Below, in pieces: positions 58,189 through 64,000 of a stretch of DNA of 64,000 nt. The notes beneath the pieces are model-generated. The model saw only the letters and a list, made by a program, of their open reading frames with translations. It made no database searches and was not told the origin of the DNA. This stretch comes from Paenibacillus aestuarii. GTDB lineage: Bacteria > Bacillota > Bacilli > Paenibacillales > NBRC-103111. Both the position numbers and the translations under genes were made by a program. How positions within the stretch are numbered: position 1 is the first letter of the stretch; each line of letters begins with the position of its first letter. The stretch spans positions 98,254 to 162,253 of the forward strand of contig NZ_JAQFVF010000061.1 in NCBI RefSeq assembly GCF_027789125.1, in the 5' to 3' direction.

Positions 58189-59009
58189 AGTGATGAGCTC
58201 CCTTTGGATTGGAGGGTAAGCTGCTGATTCACAGCAAACACATGTTCGATCGCTTCGGAGACAGAGTGAACCTGATTAGCGGCTCTTTTTTTCACGTCAG
58301 GGTGAGCGCCATGCATAGCAAAGCTGTGAGGCGTGACCCCGAACATCGACACATCGTTAAATGAATCACCTACACAGGCAACTTCTTCAGGCTTTAAGCC
58401 CAATTGTTCCATAAGGACAAGCAGGGAGCTGCCCTTTGAAACATGTTGGGGCATAATGTCGAGGCAATCTTTGTCTGAAATAAAAAGCTCTAATTGGTCC
58501 CCTAGCTTATCTTCCATTTTGGCTTTTACCTGCAGCAAGACTTCCAATTGTCCGAATAGGGAGAACTTGCTGGTCGGCAAGCCGAGCATAAACGCATGTT
58601 CCAGATCTGATTTTATAATAAGAGGTTGAAACATTCTTTGTTCGATAGCATCAGACGCAGGTGTTGGAATCGCGATGTAATTGCCATCGATCGAGCAGAC
58701 CAATTTAACAAGATCGAAGTCATGCAGCAGTTGGTAAACCCGATGGGCCAGCTCAGCCTCAAAAAGCTTAGACTTAAAAAATGTCCCGTCATTCAGATGG
58801 ATGAATGCGCCGTTTTGCGATACGGAATGGGCCTGATGGCCGATGTCGCCGAGAATTTTTTGGATTTCAAAATGATTCCTTCCCGAGGCCAAGCAAAGCT
58901 GCAGCCCTGCTTCTTTGACCTTCGCCAATTGCTCCTGCTCTCTCAGGCTCACCTGTTTATGGTGGTCAAGCAAGGTACCGTCCAGATCGCTGACAATGAG
59001 TTTAATCAT
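58185..59009 (-). CDS. Cof-type HAD-IIB hydrolase
   Basis: A 274-residue sugar-phosphate-type phosphatase. Motif I IVSDLDGTLLDHH (Asp about 8), motif II LASGRN, C2-type cap (about 85-190), motif III Lys in HVSKGSSL and motif IV CVGDSFNDVSMF (about 213). Cof/YidA members act on sugar phosphates or flavin nucleotides. It overlaps the upstream deoR gene and the downstream MFS gene by 4 bases (ATGA) each, which implies coupled translation and a shared pathway. Confidence 0.92.
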   Translation of the reverse strand: MIKLIVSDLDGTLLDHHKQVSLREQEQLAKVKEAGLQLCLASGRNHFEIQKILGDIGHQAHSVSQNGAFIHLNDGTFFKSKLFEAELAHRVYQLLHDFDLVKLVCSIDGNYIAIPTPASDAIEQRMFQPLIIKSDLEHAFMLGLPTSKFSLFGQLEVLLQVKAKMEDKLGDQLELFISDKDCLDIMPQHVSKGSSLLVLMEQLGLKPEEVACVGDSFNDVSMFGVTPHSFAMHGAHPDVKKRAANQVHSVSEAIEHVFAVNQQLTLQSKGSSSL

Positions 59010-59776
59010 GTATTTTCGCCTCCTGCTAATACAAGCTCCACATTACATGCGAGCAGCTTTTCTTTGATTTCCGAGCTGAGCTCTTGATCCGTAATCAGAA
59101 TATCAATGTTTTCAAAACCGACGACACGTTGAAACAGCCTTCTGCCAAATTTGGAGTGATCCGCCAACACGATGACTTGATCGGCATGCTGGATCATCGC
59201 CCTCACCAGGTAGCAATCTTCTTCATTAGGCGCATACAGCCCCTCTGCGGTAATGCCGCATGTGCCGATGAACAGCTTGTCGACGTGATATTCGCTGAGC
59301 ATTTCTATCGCTTTGGCGCCGTAAACGCTGTGATGCTTATTGTCGAGCACGCCTCCGATCATATGAATCGTCATATTCGGCTTGCGCGTCAGAATTGCCG
59401 CTGTCTCAATCGAGCTTGTTACCACGACATTATGCCTCGAAGTCATGGCGGTAGCGGCATGAAGCACCGTGGTGGAGGCGTCCATCATGATGTAATCGCC
59501 ATCTTGAATCAGCTCCGCTGCCGCTCTGCCGATGGTGACTTTGGACGTGGGCTCAGCTTGCAGCCGCTGATCATAGTCACCAACAATTTTGGAGAGCGTA
59601 GGCAGGATGGCGCCTCCGCGAGTGCGGATGATTTGACCCTGCTCCTCGAGCTTGACCATATCCCGTCTTGCCGTGTCACGCGAAACATCGTACAGCTCGC
59701 AAATGAGATCAACGGTAATTCGCTTATTTGATTTTAAGTAATTAAGGATAGAAATCAGTCGTTCTTCCTGAAACAA
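59006..59776 (-). CDS. DeoR-family transcriptional repressor
   Basis: A 256-residue regulator. The DeoR helix-turn-helix (about 5-58, RITVDLICELYDVSRDTARR) is followed by the sugar-phosphate-binding DeoRC domain (about 72-235), with the IMMDASTTV and VVTSSIETA segments and GKLFIGTCGI-type DKLFIGTCGI. TTG start preceded by GGAGGTGA, an almost perfect ribosome site, 6 bases upstream. It probably represses its own operon until a sugar phosphate appears. Confidence 0.93.
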   Translation of the reverse strand: MFQEERLISILNYLKSNKRITVDLICELYDVSRDTARRDMVKLEEQGQIIRTRGGAILPTLSKIVGDYDQRLQAEPTSKVTIGRAAAELIQDGDYIMMDASTTVLHAATAMTSRHNVVVTSSIETAAILTRKPNMTIHMIGGVLDNKHHSVYGAKAIEMLSEYHVDKLFIGTCGITAEGLYAPNEEDCYLVRAMIQHADQVIVLADHSKFGRRLFQRVVGFENIDILITDQELSSEIKEKLLACNVELVLAGGENT

Positions 59777-59831
59777 GGAGAATCACCTCCGTTCACTTAA
59801 GGTTTCGTAAGTAATTATAAGTTATATCCTT

Positions 59832-59861
59832 ATTATATGCATGAATACGGCATAACTTCAA
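59832..59861 (-). promoter_or_regulatory. Promoter of the deoR-cof-MFS operon
   Basis: On the minus strand TTGAAG and TATAAT lie 18 bases apart. The -35 abuts the T-run of the upstream gene's terminator. The start codon is about 55 bases further on. Confidence 0.65.
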
Positions 59862-59865
59862 CAAA

Positions 59866-59899
59866 AAATACCCCGGAACCATGTTCCAGGGTATTTCGT
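59866..59899 (-). terminator. Terminator of the exported FAD-protein gene
   Basis: AAATACCC/GGGTATTT and GGAAC/GTTCC pair with single-base bulges; T-run on the minus strand. Confidence 0.8.
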
Positions 59900-59909
59900 C
59901 TATTTTCGC

Positions 59910-61661
59910 TCACTTTTTTGGATGAGCCGGGGTTGGCGTTGTGGTTGTTGTTGGCGTTGAAGCCGCAGCTGAACTCGAGTGATGAGATGGAGTCGGAGAT
60001 GGCTTCGGCGTCGAAACGGAAGCTGGCGGAGCTGCTTGCTTGCGCTTGAGCACATAGTTCGGATACGTAATCTCTCCGGCATCCAGCTTGCGGATTTCTT
60101 CGTCGTTCCAGCCGCTGATCTTGTTCGCTCCAGTAATGCCGGTCAGTTTGATATGGTAGCGGTCGGCTATATATTTTTGCAGCTTCTCCATATCCTCTGG
60201 TTGGACATCGCGCAGCCTCTGCTTACCATGCAGCTGTCCGAGAATAATCCCGATGGACTCTGCGGCAAGGCTGGTATTCGGCTGAATGCGAGTACTGCCG
60301 TAAGCGATGGCGGAAGATCCGACGTTTTTGCCGGCGGCGATCACATTGTCATAGTTTTTCAGCATAAAGCTTCGCAGCGGCATCCCGTATTTGTCAGGAC
60401 GTCCCATCTCGATGCCCCATTTGTTCGCGCTTGTGCCCTGGAGATCAAGCGGGTATCCGCCGATGCTCACATTGTCCCAGAACATACGGCCGGAGAGCAA
60501 GTCCGAAGGCTTCAATACATAATCCATTTCATAATGATTATATTCCCGGATATACGGATATGTCGGCAAATCACCAAGTGTGGCTTGCTCCCAGCCCGGC
60601 AATACTTTGCGGAAATAGTCCAAAATGAGCGGCGTTTCTTTATTGCCCAGAGCTACAGCTTCTTGCACGGAGGCCGGATCCGCAGGGTCTACCGTGTAGA
60701 CGAGCAAGGCATTGATGAGCACGTCACCGTCTCGCTGGTTCACCGCATTCAATCCCCGCAGGAAGACGCGGTCATTGGAGGGATGATAGCCATTCGTCAT
60801 GCCGCTTAACCCGATGGCAAAATTATTGTCGACGTAGCCTCCGCCGAACTGCTTCTTTTTTTCCTCAGCTTTCAATTGGTTGAACGCAGTATTGAACTTC
60901 TTCCAATCGACGTTTTTGAACTTCATCATCATGCCGGCGCTCATATACTCAATATTCTTTTGCCCATAAAAGCTTTCCAAGCCAGGGAGCCGTTTTACAT
61001 TCAACCGGCTGATTAGAGCGGCATAGTCGCTGTTATCGACATAATAAGACGCCGTGATTCTTTTTTTCGTATGATTCGCATCGGTGTATTCGATGGAATT
61101 GATTTTATGTAAGTTATCAGGTGTTTCCACTTGTTCAATATCGTCGATGACGATGCCGGATTCAATGGGAATGTTCAATTTTAATTTATCCATATAAGCC
61201 GTAAACTCGGGGAGCTTGCGGATTTTACCATTTCGGAAGCCGTCGAATAGCTCCTTGGCTCTGCCTTGCACGAGCACTTTACCCTGATCATCCTTTGTTT
61301 CGTCTAGAAACAGCATCTGGCTTTGCAAAATCTGTCCGCCAAACTCCGCGTGCGGATCAAGAATATGCACTTGCAGTCCTTCATCAGCTGCCGCTCTGGC
61401 TAGATAAAGACCTTCCAGCTCGCTGCCGATTACCACAATGTCAGTATGCTCCGACACATTGTTTGGGTTTTCAGTTGTTGCGGCTGTCGCTTCCTGCTTT
61501 GAAGGAAGTTCGCTGGGGTTCTCATGCGAAATTGCGGGTGCCGTCGGAACTTCACTTTTGTCGTGCTGTATCCAGAACTTGTTTACAGAGAAAACGGAAG
61601 CCACGATAAGGATGACGGCAATGGCGATAATGAGCTGAATTCTAGGGCTTAGTAGTCGCAT
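59910..61661 (-). CDS. Membrane-anchored, exported FAD-dependent oxidoreductase
   Basis: A 583-residue protein. An N-terminal helix (about 8-27) and a Ser/Thr/Glu-rich spacer precede a FAD_oxidored (PF12831-like) domain (about 70-530): IVVIGSELEGLYLARAAADE is the nucleotide-binding turn (GSELEG in place of GxGxxG), then HAEFGGQI, and near the end AAGKNVGSSAIAYGSTRIQP. The C-terminus is a Pro/Ser/Thr-rich tail of about 50 residues ending HPKK. It is predicted to lie outside the membrane, unusual for an FAD enzyme. AAAGGAG is 7 bases before the ATG. Single gene. Confidence 0.82.
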   Translation of the reverse strand: MRLLSPRIQLIIAIAVILIVASVFSVNKFWIQHDKSEVPTAPAISHENPSELPSKQEATAATTENPNNVSEHTDIVVIGSELEGLYLARAAADEGLQVHILDPHAEFGGQILQSQMLFLDETKDDQGKVLVQGRAKELFDGFRNGKIRKLPEFTAYMDKLKLNIPIESGIVIDDIEQVETPDNLHKINSIEYTDANHTKKRITASYYVDNSDYAALISRLNVKRLPGLESFYGQKNIEYMSAGMMMKFKNVDWKKFNTAFNQLKAEEKKKQFGGGYVDNNFAIGLSGMTNGYHPSNDRVFLRGLNAVNQRDGDVLINALLVYTVDPADPASVQEAVALGNKETPLILDYFRKVLPGWEQATLGDLPTYPYIREYNHYEMDYVLKPSDLLSGRMFWDNVSIGGYPLDLQGTSANKWGIEMGRPDKYGMPLRSFMLKNYDNVIAAGKNVGSSAIAYGSTRIQPNTSLAAESIGIILGQLHGKQRLRDVQPEDMEKLQKYIADRYHIKLTGITGANKISGWNDEEIRKLDAGEITYPNYVLKRKQAAPPASVSTPKPSPTPSHHSSSAAASTPTTTTTPTPAHPKK

Positions 61662-61895
61662 GCGATAACTCCTTTTTTACAGGTAGATTCGTACCTTTTC
61701 AGTCTATCAGTTTCCCTATCTTTTTAATAGTATGGGTCCACTGTTTAAGAGATTGGGAGTACAGATTTTGACGATTTTTGCTGTCACCCCCCTAAACATA
61801 TCCGCCGCGGCGAATCCTTGTAGCATAACACAGGAACCCTTCGCGAAGGCTCCAGCAGTAATCTACCACTTAATTAGTTTAAGGAGAGAGAATTG
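61662..61895 (+). other. Region upstream of the SLH protein
   Basis: No gene is visible. It contains TTGACG at about 61778 without a clear -10 at proper spacing, and CCTTCGCGAAGG, a perfect palindrome at 61838-61849 within a longer hairpin. Confidence 0.35.
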
Positions 61896-63113
61896 ATGAA
61901 AAAGAACATGATGAAAAAGGTAGTAGCAACTGGTTTGGCACTTACGATGATCGCTGGTGGAGGCACTGCAGCTTTTGCCCACGGCAATGACAATAAAGGT
62001 AATGATAAAAATAACAACAAAAATGTTTACTATAATACAAACGGCAAGAACAATTATGGCAATGTAAGTGGCAACATTCAAATCAACTTGAACTTCAATG
62101 ATATGAAAGGTGCACAATGGGCACTGAGATACATAGCGAGCCTTGCTTCCAAGCGCGTATTCGAAGGTTATGAAGATGGTTCTTTCAAACCTGACAACAC
62201 AGTTTCCCGCATCGAAGCGATCACAGCGGCTGTTCGTCTGATGGGCTTGCGCGATCAAGCTGAATCAACAACAGAAATGCAAACAAAGCTGAATTTCAAA
62301 GATGCTGACAAAATTCCTGCATGGGCAGTCGGCTATGTTGCAGTGGCATTGGAGAACGATCTCTTCTCCGAGAACGATGATTCCGTAAAACCTGATCAAC
62401 CAGCAGACCGCTTGTGGGCAACTACATTGCTCGTGAAAGCTTTGAAACTGGAAGGCGAAGCAAAAACGAAAATGAACTCCACGCTTTCCTTTAAAGATGC
62501 CAACAAAATCCCAGCTGGTTCCGTTGGATATGTAGAAGAAGCGATCGAGAAGCACCTTGTTGATGGCTTCGAGGACAATACATTCAGACCGAACCAAAAC
62601 GTGACGCGTGCACAATTAGCAGCATTGTTGGATCGTACTAGCGACCAACTGCCTGATCAAGATGCCAATGCAAGCAGCGGCACTGTAAGCACAACTGTCT
62701 ACAACAATACTATGACATTGACTAAAAACGGTACGCCAACGCAATACACGCTTCATCCGGATGTATTCGTGCTGCGTAACGGAGTGAAAGTGGCTGCTTC
62801 CGCTCTGCAAGTAGGCGATGAAGTGAAAGTGCGCACATTCAACAACGTTGTTGTCTATATCGAAGTTACTAAATTGGCGGATGTCAATGCTTCTTTTGAC
62901 GTAGTAGGCACGCTGGATAGCACTACGCTGAACGCGCAAGGTAAAATCGCAACGATCTCCATTACGCAAACCATCAATGGTACGAACCAAAGCACTGTTT
63001 ACAATGTAGCTTCTGACGTTGCATTGACAGGCAACATCGGTTCCTTCACAAATGGTCATGTGGTTGAGCTAAAAGGCCAGAATCAAGTCGTTAACGCAAT
63101 TGACGTTAAATAA
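61896..63113 (+). CDS. S-layer homology (SLH) domain surface protein
   Basis: A 405-residue exported protein. Signal peptide (about 1-27, ending TAAFAHG), an asparagine/lysine-rich segment, three SLH domains (about 70-245: RVFEGYEDGSFKPDNTVSR, SENDDSVKPDQPADRLWATT, HLVDGFEDNTFRPNQNVTRAQ) that bind pyruvylated wall polymer, and a C-terminal beta-rich region (about 265-405) of unknown fold. The SLH repeats are N-terminal here, opposite to the giant protein. AAGGAGAGAG lies upstream of the ATG at 61896. Probable cell-surface structural or binding protein. Confidence 0.9.
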   Translation: MKKNMMKKVVATGLALTMIAGGGTAAFAHGNDNKGNDKNNNKNVYYNTNGKNNYGNVSGNIQINLNFNDMKGAQWALRYIASLASKRVFEGYEDGSFKPDNTVSRIEAITAAVRLMGLRDQAESTTEMQTKLNFKDADKIPAWAVGYVAVALENDLFSENDDSVKPDQPADRLWATTLLVKALKLEGEAKTKMNSTLSFKDANKIPAGSVGYVEEAIEKHLVDGFEDNTFRPNQNVTRAQLAALLDRTSDQLPDQDANASSGTVSTTVYNNTMTLTKNGTPTQYTLHPDVFVLRNGVKVAASALQVGDEVKVRTFNNVVVYIEVTKLADVNASFDVVGTLDSTTLNAQGKIATISITQTINGTNQSTVYNVASDVALTGNIGSFTNGHVVELKGQNQVVNAIDVK

Positions 63114-63153
63114 TAGAGATACGATAAATATGAAAAAGGATTGAATCCTGTAG

Positions 63154-63186
63154 AAGCTCCTGCTGCCATCAGTGGGAGCTTTTGCA
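63154..63186 (+). terminator. Terminator after the SLH gene
   Basis: AAGCTCC pairs with GGAGCTT over a 14-base loop, followed by TTGC. Moderately strong. Confidence 0.6.
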
Positions 63187-63252
63187 TGTGATGCCGCATA
63201 TTTTGATGGATGATGAGGCAAACTGTCTCGTATCTTGAAAGGAGTGCTGACG

Positions 63253-63522
63253 ATGAACGAGACACTAATTGAGACTTTAAAAAGATATTATGCCGATTAC
63301 CGCAGTGCAGCAGATAGCGATCAAAGCTTTGAGGACGCTTATCAGGCATTAGCCTACCATGTGATTGAACAAACCGGACAACTGGCTCAGGAAGGGAAGC
63401 TTACCGACATTCAGAATTTAATTGCGCAGTATCATGAGCTTCGCTTTTCGACGGGCTACAGCAACGATTCGCTGAAAGAACGATTTGAGCAAGAGCTGGT
63501 TGAGGGCATGTTGGATCGATAG
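63253..63522 (+). CDS. Small cytoplasmic helical protein, unknown
   Basis: An 89-residue charged, all-helical protein (LIETLKRYYADYRSA, AYHVIEQTGQLAQEGK, LKERFEQELVEGML) without signal or membrane segment. GGAG lies 8 bases before ATG 63253; a TTG six codons earlier overlaps this site and is less likely. I do not recognise a family. It is the last protein gene before the rRNA operon. Confidence 0.75.
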   Translation: MNETLIETLKRYYADYRSAADSDQSFEDAYQALAYHVIEQTGQLAQEGKLTDIQNLIAQYHELRFSTGYSNDSLKERFEQELVEGMLDR

Positions 63523-63628
63523 TTGGTGAATGGGAAATTTAGGTTCTTGCGCACGCTGTGCCAGCATGCTATATTATTTTTCCGGCCATGACGAGCTGAA
63601 ATTTCAAAAAAAGATTTTTAAAAAAAGC

Positions 63629-63658
63629 TTGCATCTGGTTGGGTTGCTGTGGTATATT
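63629..63658 (+). promoter_or_regulatory. rRNA operon promoter
   Basis: TTGCAT and TATATT with 18-base spacing, preceded by A/T tracts (about 63601-63627) that fit an UP element. Only one promoter is evident. Confidence 0.75.
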
Positions 63659-63703
63659 GTAATTCCTGTTGCTGAAAAGCAGACGGGGATGAAGAAAGAG
63701 AAT

Positions 63704-63718
63704 TGTTCTTTGAAAACT
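63704..63718 (+). promoter_or_regulatory. rRNA leader boxA antitermination element
   Basis: TGTTCTTTGAAAACT, matching the Bacillus rRNA leader boxA, between promoter and 16S. Confidence 0.75.
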
Positions 63719-63811
63719 GAACAACGAGTGAGAAGCAAGTCGAGTAATCGACTCTAAACTTTAAAAGAGATTAACAATCTCGTCAGCTTTAAATGAGCTA
63801 TTCAGATTCAT

Positions 63812-64000
63812 CCTTTTTGGAGAGTTTGATCCTGGCTCAGGACGAACGCTGGCGGCGTGCCTAATACATGCAAGTCGAGCGGTCCCTTCGGGGATAGCGG
63901 CGGACGGGTGAGTAACACGTAGGCAACCTGCCTGTAAGACTGGGATAACTATCGGAAACGATAGCTAAGACCGGATAGCTGGTTCTCTCGCATGAGAGAA
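63812..64000 (+). rRNA. 16S ribosomal RNA, 5' part, cut by window end
   Basis: The universal 16S start AGAGTTTGATCCTGGCTCAG is at 63821-63840, followed by GACGAACGCTGGCGGCGTGC and CAAGTCGAGCGG. The mature 5' end is estimated about 9 bases upstream. The sequence is of Bacillus/Paenibacillus type. Confidence 0.97.

Noticed and set aside
59979..60809. Long plus-strand frame antisense to the FAD protein
   Set aside because: No start signal and no domain; the minus-strand gene has signal anchor and FAD motif.
63530..63757. 75-codon frame before 16S rRNA
   Set aside because: It spans the rRNA promoter and boxA leader, so it is not a protein gene.
1..64000. CRISPR arrays, transposases, prophage genes or integration sites
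   Set aside because: No regularly spaced repeats, transposase or phage structural motifs were seen; gene content is ordinary chromosomal.

Overview
The window looks like chromosomal DNA of a Gram-positive, spore-forming Firmicute of the Paenibacillus type. The signs are strong AGGAGG-type ribosome binding sites with frequent GTG and TTG starts, a Bacillus-type sdhCAB operon with cytochrome b SdhC, S-layer (SLH) anchored proteins, a KtrAB potassium system behind a c-di-AMP riboswitch, MocR, PadR, SorC-type DeoR and IclR regulators, and a Bacillus-type rRNA leader. I see no phage, insertion sequence, CRISPR array or tRNA gene. The left edge cuts uvrC and the right edge cuts a 16S rRNA gene.

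Layout. 1-7300: uvrC (3' part), a convergent CPBP membrane protease, a riboswitch-controlled potassium and proton operon (ktrB-ktrA-CPA1 antiporter) and an orphan OmpR-type response regulator. 7370-11830: a LysR gene divergent from sdhCAB. 11840-15050: an apparently autoregulated LacI regulator, a cation-diffusion exporter behind two Fur-family boxes, a 62-nt small RNA candidate and an unlisted 47-residue membrane protein. 15049-22205: an IclR regulator divergent from an MFS transporter, the three 5-oxoprolinase subunits, a fumarate-reductase-like flavoprotein and a stand-alone 2Fe-2S protein. 22674-33425: a 2141-residue S-layer PHP-domain protein, then a HupE-like protein, a DUF318 permease and a TIGR03943 protein (the last two histidine-rich), and a membrane protein of unknown role. 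33738-35661: xapX, deoR, deoC. 35713-38348: a HTH/periplasmic-binding-fold regulator divergent from modAB, with no modC beside it. 38359-43466: corA, an erythromycin-esterase-like protein, the second small RNA copy, and a CHASE-GGDEF-EAL protein preceded by a 17-codon overlapping frame. 43562-56868: mostly single genes (histidinol phosphatase, LysR, PadR, MocR/LysE pair with a symmetric operator, HAD phosphatase, PAS kinase, CheX-like protein, SDR, DUF2573-like, hydrolase, sigma factor, DEAD-box helicase, DUF2140-like). 56989-59776: a deoR-cof-MFS operon with 4-base overlaps. 59910-64000: an exported FAD protein, an SLH protein, a small unknown protein, then the rrn promoter, leader and 16S.

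Most notable. First, two paralogous 62-nt RNAs at 14201-14262 and 40903-40964 share a C-rich 5' segment, have sequence-divergent but structure-conserved terminators, and carry the same 14-base upstream element exactly 53 bases before the -10 start. Second, the kip/pxp-type operon replaces the usual ycsG/ycsI partners with an MFS protein and a two-component flavoprotein/2Fe-2S enzyme that lacks the covalent-FAD histidine. Third, the surface PHP protein sits in front of a four-gene, partly histidine-rich membrane operon. Several start codons were moved from the longest reading frame because promoters or ribosome binding sites fall inside the longer version. Homology statements rest on motif recognition from reading, not on searches.
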